DNA of 19,038 nt from DASRZM01 sp035686365 (GCA_035686365.1 DASRZM010000037.1:1-19038); one strand, 5' to 3'. Shown: positions 6,019 through 13,009, counted from the stretch's first letter. The notes: generated from the sequence alone by a model not told the origin. A program made the numbers and translations.

Positions 6019-7545
6019 TCAGCGCCGAAGCCCGGACAGTTCCGCCACGATGGCGCGCGTCACCGGATCCTCGGCCGGCTGTGCGCCGTCCTCGCCGCGC
6101 ACGGCCGGCAGCAGCGTACCGGCGATGCGCTTGCCCAGTTCCACGCCCCACTGGTCGAAGGCGTCAATGCCCCACAGCACCGACTGCGCGTAGACCGAGT
6201 GCTCGTAGAACGCGATCAGTGCGCCCAGCGACTGCGGGGTCAGCGCGTCGAGCACGATCATCGTCGAGGGCCGGTTGCCGGGGTGGACGCGGTGCGGGTC
6301 CGCGTGCGCCTGGCCCACGGCCAGAGCCTGTGCCTGCGCCAGCGCATGCGCCAGCAGCGCATCATGGTGGCCCGGATGATCGTGCGCTGGACGCGCGACG
6401 GCGATGAACTCCACCGGCACGGTCTCGGTGCCCTGGTGCAGCGCCTGGAAGAACGAGTGCTGGACGCTGGTGCCGGTGCCGCCCCAGACCACCGGCACCG
6501 TCGAGTACTGCAGCCTGGCACCGTCCGCACCGACGCGCTTGCCCAGGCTTTCCATCACCAGCTGCTGCAGGTGCCCTGGCAGCAGCCGCAGGCGCTCGTC
6601 GTAGGGCACGATCGCCTGCGTGGCCAGGCCCAGTGCGTTGCGGTTCCAGATCGCCAGCAGCGCATGCACGAGCGCGGCGTTGGATTGCGGCGGCGCCTCG
6701 AGCACGTGCGCGTCCATCTGCGCGGCGCCTTCGAGCAGCGCATCGAAACCCGCGCTGCCGAGCGCCAGTTCGATCGCGAAGCCGACTGGCGACCACAGCG
6801 AGTAGCGGCCACCCACCCAATCCCACATCGGCAAGATGCGCTCGGGTGCGACGCCGAATGTCCTGGCGCGCTCGTCGTTGGCGGTGACCGCGAAGATCCG
6901 GCGGTCATCGCCGATGAACCGGCGCAGCAGCTGGCCGTTGAGCAGGGTCTCCTCGGTGCCGAAGCTCTTGGACACCAGCACCGCGGCGGTGCGCGCCGGG
7001 TCCAGCCCCCGCAGCGTGCGTTCGGCGGCGTGGGCATCGACGTTGGCGAGGAAGTGCACGCGGAAACGGCCGTCGCCGGCTTCGCGCAGCGCATCCACCA
7101 CCAGTCGCGGCCCCAGGTCGGACCCGCCGATGCCGACGCTGACCACGTCGGTGACCTCGCTGTCGGCCAGCGCCGCGCGCAGCTGCGCCGCGCGCGCGCG
7201 CGCGGCCCGTGCCCGGGCGTACGCATCCAGCGCCGCAGGGCCGCGACCGAAGCCGCTGCGCAGCGCCGTGTGCAGCGCCGCGCGGCGTTCGGTGGTGTTG
7301 ACCTGCTCGCCGTCGAACAGGGCACGGAAGGCCGCCGGAAGCTGCGCCCGGGCGGCGACCGAATGCAGCCCATCCAGAGCCTCGCGGTCCAGGCGCTGGC
7401 GTGCGTAGTTCAGGTACAGCGGGCCGGCGCGCAGCGAGAAGCCGGATGCACGCGCGGGATCGGACGCGCACAGGTCGACCAGCGTGGTGTCGCGCAGCCG
7501 CGCTGCGTGGGGGACCAGGGATTCGAGTCGCGGCGGAACCTGCAT
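6019..7545 (-). CDS. pgi: Glucose-6-phosphate isomerase
   Basis: Interconverts glucose-6-phosphate and fructose-6-phosphate. The product is 508 aa, somewhat short for the family (E. coli 549) but complete: VGIGGSDLGPRL (137-148), VSKSFGTEET (191-200), VGGRYSLWSPVGF (244-256), LHQGTETVP (369-377, putative ring-opening His370) and FDQWGVELGKRIA (463-475, active-site Lys472). At the motif usually written WGEPGTNGQH, this protein reads WGGTGTSVQH, so Gly356 stands where the proton-shuttling Glu is expected; the codons read clearly as GGC GGC ACC. Other xanthomonads may share this, so it may not mean inactivity. It starts 19 nt after panD on the same strand and is probably cotranscribed with it. 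No clear Shine-Dalgarno is visible. The stop codon shares a perfect palindrome with the queG stop. Confidence 0.95.
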   Translation of the reverse strand: MQVPPRLESLVPHAARLRDTTLVDLCASDPARASGFSLRAGPLYLNYARQRLDREALDGLHSVAARAQLPAAFRALFDGEQVNTTERRAALHTALRSGFGRGPAALDAYARARAARARAAQLRAALADSEVTDVVSVGIGGSDLGPRLVVDALREAGDGRFRVHFLANVDAHAAERTLRGLDPARTAAVLVSKSFGTEETLLNGQLLRRFIGDDRRIFAVTANDERARTFGVAPERILPMWDWVGGRYSLWSPVGFAIELALGSAGFDALLEGAAQMDAHVLEAPPQSNAALVHALLAIWNRNALGLATQAIVPYDERLRLLPGHLQQLVMESLGKRVGADGARLQYSTVPVVWGGTGTSVQHSFFQALHQGTETVPVEFIAVARPAHDHPGHHDALLAHALAQAQALAVGQAHADPHRVHPGNRPSTMIVLDALTPQSLGALIAFYEHSVYAQSVLWGIDAFDQWGVELGKRIAGTLLPAVRGEDGAQPAEDPVTRAIVAELSGLRR

Positions 7546-7564
7546 CGGTCGACCGCCGCGCCGC

Positions 7565-7951
7565 TTACGCCGCCCGCACCTGCAGCGGGATCGATTCGCT
7601 GGTGTGGGTTACGCGGTTGTCGTTGTCGACATAGACCAGGCTGGGCCGGAAGCCCGCCATTTCGGCCTCCTCGATCTGGCCATAGGCGCAGATGATGACC
7701 AGATCGCCCGGGCTGGCCTTGTGTGCGGCCGCCCCGTTGACCGAGATCGTGCCGCTGCCGTCCTCGGCACGGATGGCATAGGTGACCAAGCGCTCGCCGT
7801 TGGCGACGTTGTAGATGTGGATCTGCTCGTACTGACGGATCCCGGCCAGGTCCATCAGCGCCCCGTCGATGGCGCACGAGCCCTCGTAGTGGAGCTCGGA
7901 CTGGGTCACGCGGGCGCGGTGGATCTTGGCCTTGAGCACGATCAGCTGCAT
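7565..7951 (-). CDS. panD: Aspartate 1-decarboxylase proenzyme
   Basis: Pyruvoyl enzyme making beta-alanine from aspartate, the second substrate of pantothenate synthetase. The product is 128 aa (family about 126). The self-cleavage site is the Gly24-Ser25 bond in HYEGSCAIDG; Ser25 becomes the pyruvoyl group. Lys9 and His11 (KAKIHRARVT), Tyr58 and the GDLVIICAYG loop are present. I chose the ATG at 7951 over one nine codons upstream because an ideal GGAGG lies eight bases before it and the protein then begins MQLIVLKAKIHRARVT as in relatives. It is separated from panC by an intrinsic terminator but has its own TATAAT box about 56 nt upstream, so panD-pgi looks like an independent unit within the pan locus. 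Maturation factor PanZ is not seen here. Confidence 0.97.
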   Translation of the reverse strand: MQLIVLKAKIHRARVTQSELHYEGSCAIDGALMDLAGIRQYEQIHIYNVANGERLVTYAIRAEDGSGTISVNGAAAHKASPGDLVIICAYGQIEEAEMAGFRPSLVYVDNDNRVTHTSESIPLQVRAA

Positions 7952-8006
7952 TCTGGAGCCTCCGGGTGTTGCTTTCATGCAACAGCAGGGAACGATTCGG
8001 CGCGCG

Positions 8007-8037
8007 ATTATACCAGCGTGATTGTGCAGTGCGGCAA
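8007..8037 (-). promoter_or_regulatory. Putative sigma-70 promoter of panD-pgi
   Basis: A perfect TATAAT (8012-8007) lies on the minus strand 56 nt before the panD ATG. The best -35 is TTGCCG (8037-8032) at a long 19-nt spacing, so the -35 is weak. The predicted start near 8000 gives a leader of about 49 nt. Its position directly after a terminator supports independent transcription of panD-pgi. Confidence 0.55.
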
Positions 8038-8097
8038 CGGCCCCTGAAGGCCTCGATGTGCCTTATGGATTCAAAGCCTTACGGGTTTACCCGGCAC

Positions 8098-8127
8098 AAA
8101 AAAAACCCTCGCATGCGATGCGAGGGT
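8098..8127 (-). terminator. Intrinsic terminator between panC and panD
   Basis: The minus strand has a perfect 10-bp stem (ACCCTCGCAT / ATGCGAGGGT, 3-nt loop, 8127-8105) followed at once by eight T (8105-8098). This is a textbook rho-independent terminator. It would end transcripts from the pcnB-folK-panB-panC run about 230 nt after panC, and separates them from panD-pgi. Confidence 0.88.
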
Positions 8128-8142
8128 CCAAACGGAGTGACG

Positions 8143-8172
8143 ATTACCTTAAACAATGCGCCCTGCTGTCAA
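8143..8172 (-). promoter_or_regulatory. Promoter-like sequence just before the terminator
   Basis: Perfect TTGACA (8172-8167), 18-nt spacer, GGTAAT (8148-8143; four of six -10 matches) on the minus strand. The predicted start would be only about 10 nt before the terminator hairpin, so any RNA from it would be about 40 nt unless it reads through. It may be a chance match in a relatively AT-rich patch. Confidence 0.3.
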
Positions 8173-8354
8173 CTCGGCCGGCGCGTTGCGCGCCCAGACC
8201 TTCGCCGACGGTGGGAAAGTTACCACACGCGCAGCGAAAATGCTACTGGGATCTGCGGCCGGCCGGAGGCCCCCCGGACGCCTGTGGTTTCCCCCTGAAA
8301 TTCCCGGTTCCGGCAGGCCGGGGCACCGCCGCGGTCGCCAGGATGGCCCCTCAT

Positions 8355-9212
8355 TCAGGCCTGCGGGTCGGGATCCAGGTCGAGATTGTCGATCAGCCGG
8401 GTCCCGCCGAGCCGGGCAGCGACCAGGCCGACCAGGCCGCTGCGCTGGCCGGGCTGCGCGGGGGCCAGGTCCTGGCGCAGGATCCTTGCATAGTCGACGT
8501 CGAATCCGGCATCGGCCAGCGTCGAACACGCCTGCGCTTCGAGCCCGGCCAGCGGCGCAGCTGCCGCCACGCCCGCACGCATCTCCTGCAGCACCTGGTA
8601 GAGCCGTGCCGCGGTCCTGCGCAGGTGTGCATCCAGGTAGCGGTTGCGCGAACTCATCGCCAGACCGTCCGCCTCACGCACCGTGGCACCGGCCACCAGC
8701 CGCACCGGCAGCGCCAGGTCGCGCACCAGGTACGCGATCACCGCAAGCTGCTGGCGGTCCTTGTTGCCGAACACTGCCACGTCCGGCTGCACCATGTTCA
8801 GCAGCCGCAGCACCACCGTGGCCACGCCGTCGAAGTGGCCCGGCCGATGCTCGCCGCACAGGATGTCCGACAGGCCCGGCACATGCACGCGCACGCAGCC
8901 ATCGGGTCCGAACGGGTACACCGTTTCCACCGCCGGAGCGAACAGCAGGTCGCATCCGTGCGCGTGCAGCCCTTCGGCATCCTGTCCCGGTGTGCGCGGG
9001 TAATGCGCGAGGTCTTCGGCGGGGCCGAACTGGGTCGGATTGACGAAGATGCTCGCGACCACGCGATCGGCTTCGCGCGCAGCCATCCGCGCCAGTGAGT
9101 AATGGCCGGCGTGCAGGTTTCCCATGGTGGGCACGAATGCCACCGATTCGCCGGCCTGGCGCCAGCTGAGGACCTGCGCGCGCAGCGGATCGATCCCGGC
9201 AACGATACGCAT
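8355..9212 (-). CDS. panC: Pantothenate synthetase (pantoate-beta-alanine ligase)
   Basis: Joins pantoate and beta-alanine using ATP, via pantoyl-adenylate, to make vitamin B5. The product is 285 aa, the usual size. Seen: the HIGH-type motif TMGNLHAGHYSL (His34, His37), ASIFVNPTQFGPAEDL (53-68), VFGNKDRQQL (147-156) and the KMSKS-like MSSRNRYL (186-193). The true start is the ATG at 9212, giving MRIVAGIDPLRAQV. This ATG shares one base with the panB stop (TGATG), a sign of tight translational coupling, so longer upstream extensions in this frame lie inside panB and are not used. A terminator downstream (8127-8098) suggests panC is the last gene of the pcnB-folK-panB-panC transcript. Beta-alanine comes from panD, the next gene along. 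Confidence 0.97.
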   Translation of the reverse strand: MRIVAGIDPLRAQVLSWRQAGESVAFVPTMGNLHAGHYSLARMAAREADRVVASIFVNPTQFGPAEDLAHYPRTPGQDAEGLHAHGCDLLFAPAVETVYPFGPDGCVRVHVPGLSDILCGEHRPGHFDGVATVVLRLLNMVQPDVAVFGNKDRQQLAVIAYLVRDLALPVRLVAGATVREADGLAMSSRNRYLDAHLRRTAARLYQVLQEMRAGVAAAAPLAGLEAQACSTLADAGFDVDYARILRQDLAPAQPGQRSGLVGLVAARLGGTRLIDNLDLDPDPQA

Positions 9213-10036
9213 CAGTCGTAGACGTGCTCGCGGCCGGGGAACGTGCCGGCCCGCACCGCCTCGGCGTAGGCGCGCACCGCACCGGCTACCGAACCGCCCG
9301 TGGCCAGGAAGTCCCTGACGAAACGCGGCCGATGGCCACCGGTGATCCCCAGCAGGTCGTACAGCACCAGGATCTGGCCGTCGCATGCGGCGCCCGCACC
9401 GATGCCGATGGTCGGGATCGGCGATTCGCGCGTGATCCGCTCGGCCAGCGCCGCGGGCACGCACTCGAGCACCAGCAGGTCGGCGCCGGCCTGCACCACC
9501 GCGCGCGCCTCTTCGACCAGCCGCTGTGCCGCCGCGGCCTCGCGACCCTGGACCCGGTAACCGCCCAGCCGCAGGACCGACTGCGGCGTCAGACCCAGAT
9601 GCGCGCAGACCGGGATTTCCCGCTCGGCCAGGAAGGCGATGGTATCGAGCACGTGGCCTGCGCCCTCGAGCTTGACCATCGAGGCGCCGCCCTGCGCCAG
9701 CATCCGTGTCGATGCCTGCAACGCGCGCTCGGCCGTGGCGAAGCTCTGGAACGGCAGGTCGGCCACCAGCAGTGCGTGTCGCACCCCGCGCGCGACCGCG
9801 GCGCAGTGGTACAGGACATCGTCCACCGTCACCGGCAGCGTGCTGGAGTGACCCTGCACCACCATGCCCAGGGAATCGCCGACCAGCACCAGGTCCACAC
9901 CATTGGCATCGAGCACTGCAGCGAAGCTGGCATCGTAGGCGGTCAACGCAACGATGCGCTCGCCCGCGGATTTCATCTCGTGCAGGCGCGGCACGGTCAC
10001 CGGCCTGGCCGCGGGGGCGTGCGTCTGGCTCGACAT
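9212..10036 (-). CDS. panB: 3-methyl-2-oxobutanoate hydroxymethyltransferase
   Basis: Transfers a hydroxymethyl group from methylene-tetrahydrofolate to alpha-ketoisovalerate, giving ketopantoate, the first committed step to pantothenate. The product is 274 aa from the ATG at 10036 (family about 260-275). Seen: LTAYDASFA (31-39), LVGDSLGMVVQGHSSTLPVT (51-70) with metal ligand Asp54, VADLPF (91-96) with Asp93, VKLEGAG (121-127) with Glu124, CAHLGLTPQS (144-153) and catalytic Glu191 in VLECVP. A longer in-frame extension to 10153 would overlap folK heavily and does not resemble PanB, so it is rejected. A GGAG about 14 nt before the ATG is a weak ribosome site. Gaps are 28 nt from folK and a one-base overlap with panC. 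FolK upstream and PanB here both link to folate. Confidence 0.97.
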   Translation of the reverse strand: MSSQTHAPAARPVTVPRLHEMKSAGERIVALTAYDASFAAVLDANGVDLVLVGDSLGMVVQGHSSTLPVTVDDVLYHCAAVARGVRHALLVADLPFQSFATAERALQASTRMLAQGGASMVKLEGAGHVLDTIAFLAEREIPVCAHLGLTPQSVLRLGGYRVQGREAAAAQRLVEEARAVVQAGADLLVLECVPAALAERITRESPIPTIGIGAGAACDGQILVLYDLLGITGGHRPRFVRDFLATGGSVAGAVRAYAEAVRAGTFPGREHVYD

Positions 10037-10064
10037 GGCGGGTGTCCGGACTCCGGGAGGCGCG

Positions 10065-10556
10065 TCAGGGTAGCGCCTGGATCCCGGCGCAATCCAGCTC
10101 GGCCAGCTGCGCGACGACGGTACGTGCGTTGGGCAGCAGCAGGTCGGGGGCAAGTTCGGCCAGCGGCACCAGTACGAAGGCGCGCTCGGCCAGCTGCGGA
10201 TGCGGCAGCGTCAGTCCACCGTCATGGATCCGTTCGGCGTCGTAGCTGAGCAGGTCCAGGTCGAGCGTGCGCGGGCCCCAGCGCTCGGCGCGCCGACGGC
10301 CGGCCGCGTCCTCGATGCCCTGCAGGGCCGCGAGCAGATCGTGCGGCGCCAGTGCGGTCGCCAGCTCCGCGACGGCGTTGACGAACGCCGGCTGCTCGAG
10401 GATGCCCCACGGTGGTGTCCGGTACAGGCGCGAGGCCCGCACGAGCCGCGTGGCGCTGATCGCGTCCAGGCACGCCAGGCCGTTGCGCACCTGCAACTCC
10501 GGGTCATCCAGGTTGCTGCCGAGCGCGACGAAGGCGCGGTGCTCGGACACGCTCAC
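10065..10556 (-). CDS. folK: 6-hydroxymethyl-7,8-dihydropterin pyrophosphokinase
   Basis: Transfers pyrophosphate from ATP to hydroxymethyl-dihydropterin in folate synthesis. The product is 163 aa from the GTG at 10556 (E. coli 159). Seen: VALGSNLDDPELQVRNG (10-26), ASRLYRTPPWG (41-51), the substrate loop QPAFVNAVAEL (55-65), and the signature RWGPRTLDLDLL (92-103) with Mg-binding Asp99 and Asp101, then LPHPQLAERAFVLVPL. The chosen GTG overlaps the pcnB stop by four bases (GTGA). A second GTG two codons later (10550) is preceded by AGGGGTGAG and may be the real start. A longer reading into pcnB is an out-of-frame shadow. The pcnB-folK-panB-panC order is the same as in E. coli. Confidence 0.95.
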   Translation of the reverse strand: MSVSEHRAFVALGSNLDDPELQVRNGLACLDAISATRLVRASRLYRTPPWGILEQPAFVNAVAELATALAPHDLLAALQGIEDAAGRRRAERWGPRTLDLDLLSYDAERIHDGGLTLPHPQLAERAFVLVPLAELAPDLLLPNARTVVAQLAELDCAGIQALP

Positions 10557-11866
10557 CCCTGCGGGGCGGTCTTGCGCCGTCGGCGACGGCGGCGGCGCCT
10601 GGTCCCGGCTTCGCCACCGGGTGCGGCGGCCGTCGCCAGCCGCTCCGCGAGCTGCTCGGGCGGCGCGCCCTGGGCCTCGCGCCAGAACGCGACTTCCCCG
10701 GCCAGAGCCGGATCCTCGACCGCGCGCAGGTCCAGGAAGTCGAACGCGGCCCGGAAGCGCGGGTGCGAGAGCAGACGCAATACGCGTTTCTTCTGCCGCT
10801 GCCCGAAGCGCGCCTGCAGCATCCAGATCTCGTGCATCGGCATGGAAAAACGCCGCGGCAGTGCGACCCGCTCGCTCTGGTGCAGGATCGCGCGGTCGGC
10901 CGCGCGCTGGTCGGCCAGCGCCGGCTCCACGCCTTCGGCGACCAGGCGGTCGCGCCAGGCGCGGAAGGCGGGCCACAGCAGCACCGCGAACAGGAAAGCC
11001 GGCGTCACCGGCTTGTCCTCGCCGATGCGCGCATCGGTACTGGCCATTCCCTGGCGGATCATCGCCTCGGTGCGGCCGTCCTCGCCCGCCAATGCGGCTG
11101 CGGTTTCGGGCAACAGTTCCGGCAGCAACGCACTGGAGCGCAAGCCGTCCCAGCTCGCGACCGCGTTGCCGGACAGGAACAGCTTGAGCATCTCCTCGAA
11201 CAGCCGCGCCGGCGCGGCGTCCGCCAGCAGCGGCGCCAGCTTCGGGATCGCCGCGGCGGCGGCCGCCTCGATCCGGAAATCGAGCTTGGCCGCCAGCCGG
11301 ACCGCGCGCAGCATGCGTACGGGATCCTCGCGGTAGCGCTGCTCCGGGTCGCCGATCAGCCGCAGCACACGCGCGCGCACGTCCTCGTAGCCGCCCACGT
11401 AGTCGCGAACGCTGAAATCCTCGATCGCGTAGTACAGCGCGTTGGCGGTGAAGTCGCGCCGGATCGCGTCTTCCTCGATCGAGCCGTAGATGTTGTCGCG
11501 CACCAGCCTGCCGTCGGCCAGTTCGCGGTCGCCGGAGCCGTCGTCTCCATGGGCGCGGAAGGTCGCAACCTCGATGATCTCGCGCCCGAAGTGCACATGC
11601 GCGAGACGGAAGCGCCGGCCGATCAGCCGGCAGTTACGGAACAGCTGCCGGACCTGCTCGGGCGTGGCGTCGGTGGCCACATCGAAGTCCTTGGGGTGCC
11701 CGCCGACCAGCAGGTCGCGGACTGCACCACCGACCAGGAATGCGCCGAAGCCGCCTTCGCGCAGACGATAGAGCACGCGCAGCGCGTTGTGGCTGATGTC
11801 CTTGCGCGAGATGCCGTGCTCTGCGCGCGGCACGATGCGGGGCTGGTGGTCCGGTGGTGCGTTCAT
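10553..11866 (-). CDS. pcnB: Poly(A) polymerase I
   Basis: Adds 3' poly(A) tails to RNA and promotes decay of structured RNAs and RNA I-type antisense RNAs. The product is 437 aa. Seen: the nucleotidyltransferase core FLVGGAVRDLLVGGHPKDFD (43-62), with catalytic Asp60 and Asp62; the third carboxylate in EEDAIRRDFTANALYY (Asp138); YREDPVRMLRAVRLAAKL, typical of the head-neck region; and a C-terminal tail with nine consecutive arginines then Lys (TRRRRRRRRRK), a plausible RNA-binding extension. Genuine CCA-adding enzymes share the core, but the long basic C-terminus, the RRDFTANALYY context and the folK neighbour favour PcnB. The ATG at 11866 is preceded by a 6-bp GC hairpin (11872-11886) that may mask the ribosome site; no Shine-Dalgarno is seen. 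Confidence 0.95.
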   Translation of the reverse strand: MNAPPDHQPRIVPRAEHGISRKDISHNALRVLYRLREGGFGAFLVGGAVRDLLVGGHPKDFDVATDATPEQVRQLFRNCRLIGRRFRLAHVHFGREIIEVATFRAHGDDGSGDRELADGRLVRDNIYGSIEEDAIRRDFTANALYYAIEDFSVRDYVGGYEDVRARVLRLIGDPEQRYREDPVRMLRAVRLAAKLDFRIEAAAAAAIPKLAPLLADAAPARLFEEMLKLFLSGNAVASWDGLRSSALLPELLPETAAALAGEDGRTEAMIRQGMASTDARIGEDKPVTPAFLFAVLLWPAFRAWRDRLVAEGVEPALADQRAADRAILHQSERVALPRRFSMPMHEIWMLQARFGQRQKKRVLRLLSHPRFRAAFDFLDLRAVEDPALAGEVAFWREAQGAPPEQLAERLATAAAPGGEAGTRRRRRRRRRKTAPQG

Positions 11867-11871
11867 GAACC

Positions 11872-11886
11872 GCGGCCGATGGCCGC
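11872..11886. repeat. REP-core-like hairpin at the pcnB start
   Basis: Perfect GCGGCC-GAT-GGCCGC palindrome five bases before the pcnB ATG. The same core type (GCGGCC-NNT-GGCCGC) occurs inside the GTAG REPs at 1067-1081 and near 16414-16428, but here the GTAG head is missing. In the mRNA it would fold across the usual ribosome-binding position. It could also be chance in such GC-rich DNA. Confidence 0.45.
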
Positions 11887-11967
11887 CCTGGTTCCTGCAA
11901 TGGAATCGGTGGAAACGGATGCCCCGGGCAGGGCCCGGAAACCGCAGTGGCGCGGGCGCTGGGCCCG

Positions 11968-11995
11968 TTGCGGGGCTTGACTGCGCTGATATACT
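11968..11995 (+). promoter_or_regulatory. Putative promoter of tRNA-Glu
   Basis: TTGCGG (11968-11973), 16-nt spacer, TATACT (11990-11995; five of six matches) on the plus strand. The predicted start near 12002 gives a 5' leader of about 22 nt before the mature tRNA, as expected for a bacterial tRNA gene. The downstream ferredoxin may be read from the same promoter. Confidence 0.6.
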
Positions 11996-12023
11996 AGCCG
12001 TTCGTTTTCGCGCATCCCAATGC

Positions 12024-12099
12024 GCTCCCTTCGTCTAGCGGTCCAGGACGTCGCCCTCTCAAGGCGAAAACACGAGTTCGAGTCTCGTAGGGAGCGCCA
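12024..12099 (+). tRNA. tRNA-Glu (anticodon CTC)
   Basis: A 76-nt cloverleaf with encoded CCA (12097-12099). The acceptor stem GCTCCCT/AGGGAGC is perfect and the discriminator is G. The anticodon stem TCGCC/GGCGA encloses loop CTCTCAA, so the anticodon is CTC, reading GAG. The T arm ACGAG-TTCGAGT-CTCGT is perfect. The start CTTCGTCTAG and overall sequence closely resemble E. coli tRNA-Glu, which has a (modified) TTC anticodon. A CTC isoacceptor fits a GC-rich genome that favours GAG. Another tRNA-Glu (TTC) would be expected elsewhere. Confidence 0.97.
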
Positions 12100-12132
12100 C
12101 TTCCATCCCGCCCCCGAGCACGGCGCCGCACG

Positions 12133-12456
12133 ATGCCATTCGTCGTCACCGAGAACTGCATCCGATGCAAGTACACCGACTGCGTCGAGGTCTGTCCGGT
12201 GGACTGTTTCCATGAAGGCCCAAACTTCCTGGTCATCGACCCGGACGAGTGCATCGACTGCACGCTGTGCGAGCCCGAGTGCCCGGTCAACGCCATCTAT
12301 CCGGAAGACGATGTCCCCGCGGGTCAGGAGCACTTCATCGCGCTCAACGCAGAGCTTTCGCACGATTGGCCGGTGCTGACGGTGCGCAAGGATGCGCCGG
12401 CCGATGCGGCCGAATGGGAAGGCAAGCCCGACAAGCTCAAGTACCTGGAACGCTGA
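12133..12456 (+). CDS. fdxA: 7Fe-8S ferredoxin FdxA
   Basis: Small cytoplasmic electron carrier of the Azotobacter ferredoxin I type, 107 aa. Cysteines at 9, 12, 17, 21, 25, 40, 43, 46 and 50. By family pattern Cys9, 17 and 50 bind a [3Fe-4S] cluster, Cys21, 40, 43 and 46 bind [4Fe-4S], and Cys12 and Cys25 are extra. The start MPFVVTENCIRCKYTDCVEV and the FHEGPNFLVIDPDECIDC block are characteristic. The C-terminal extension ends WEGKPDKLKYLER. Its redox partner is not known from this window. It lies 33 nt after tRNA-Glu with no clear Shine-Dalgarno and no separate promoter I can name, and converges on the lipoprotein gene with 12 nt between. Confidence 0.95.
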   Translation: MPFVVTENCIRCKYTDCVEVCPVDCFHEGPNFLVIDPDECIDCTLCEPECPVNAIYPEDDVPAGQEHFIALNAELSHDWPVLTVRKDAPADAAEWEGKPDKLKYLER

Positions 12457-12468
12457 GCGCCTCGCGCC

Positions 12469-12978
12469 TCAGCTGCCGCCCAGGCGCTGCTTGAGCACAC
12501 CCAGCAGGCTGGTCGCGGCGCCGCTGGTGGCGGCACGGCCCTGCGCGTCCACCGCGGTGACACGCGATCCCTCGCGTTCGGCCTGCACGCGCACCAGGAA
12601 CTCGCTGCCCTGGTAGCTCACCGTGTACACGCCCAGCAGCTCCGCGCGCTCCTGCACGCTCACGCCGTCGATCCGCTCCAGTGCGATCCCCAAGCGCCGC
12701 CATGCGCCGGCGGCGGGTTCGTCCAGACGAAAATCGGCGACGGCCCCGGCCGGGGCGGACGCGCGCGCGCTGCTGCCGGAGCCGCCGGCAACCTCGGGAA
12801 TGCGCATGGTGTCGTCGCGCGGCGGTGCGTCCAGGTCCGGCGGCACTTCCAGCGGGCGCGACTCTGGACTGGTCTGGTAGCCGGTGTTGGGGCGGAACCA
12901 GTTGCAGCCGGACATCGCCAGGCTCAGGCCGGCGACGATCGGCAGCGCGTAGCGGAGGTAGCTGTTGCGATCCATCAT
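12469..12978 (-). CDS. BamC/NlpB-like outer-membrane lipoprotein, short form
   Basis: Lipoprotein of 169 aa. A type II signal peptide ends at the lipobox LAMSGC, so Cys25 would be lipidated; Asn follows it, compatible with outer-membrane sorting. A Pro-rich linker follows, with RPLEVPPDLDAPP (41-53), resembling the region of BamC that lies along BamD. After this comes one globular alpha/beta domain (about 80-167: AWRRLGIALERIDGVSVQERAEL, then YTVSYQGSEFLVRV). E. coli BamC is about 344 aa with two such domains; here only one is visible, so it is a short homologue. The place downstream of dapA (31-nt gap) is the same as E. coli bamC/nlpB. AAGGAGAG lies just upstream; spacing is five bases to the first ATG (12978) and eight to the second (12975), so the second may be used. 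BamC identity rests on context plus weak motifs. Confidence 0.75.
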   Translation of the reverse strand: MMDRNSYLRYALPIVAGLSLAMSGCNWFRPNTGYQTSPESRPLEVPPDLDAPPRDDTMRIPEVAGGSGSSARASAPAGAVADFRLDEPAAGAWRRLGIALERIDGVSVQERAELLGVYTVSYQGSEFLVRVQAEREGSRVTAVDAQGRAATSGAATSLLGVLKQRLGGS

Positions 12979-13009
12979 GGTCTCTCCTTGAAACCGGTAG
13001 CGGCAGCGG

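Larger units (their letters stand above)
7952..8354. other. panC-panD intergenic region
   Basis: About 400 bp without a gene. On the minus strand, in order: panC end, about 180 nt with no recognisable feature, a TTGACA-like promoter candidate (8172-8143), a strong intrinsic terminator (8127-8098), then the panD promoter with TATAAT (8012-8007) and a leader of about 50 nt. The leader contains a small hairpin GTTGC-ATGAAA-GCAAC just before the panD Shine-Dalgarno. The stretch is notably less GC-rich than the flanking genes. I see no open reading frame of interest. Confidence 0.6.

Noticed and set aside
7179..7225. Alternating CG run in pgi as a possible Z-DNA or slippage site
   Set aside because: It encodes an in-frame Ala/Arg-rich helix of PGI and is short; ordinary for this base composition.
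5893..7695. A 600-codon plus-strand open frame opposite pgi
   Set aside because: It is a shadow of pgi with Gln/His/Arg-rich content and no family features; pgi motifs on the other strand are unambiguous.
10037..10153. N-terminal extension of PanB to 10153
   Set aside because: It overlaps folK and is unlike PanB. The ATG at 10036 gives the standard N-terminus and length.
11863..12363. A minus-strand open frame spanning the tRNA-Glu gene
   Set aside because: It is a translation of the tRNA complement and fdxA antisense (the RDSNSCFRLER type of string), a common artefact over tRNA genes.
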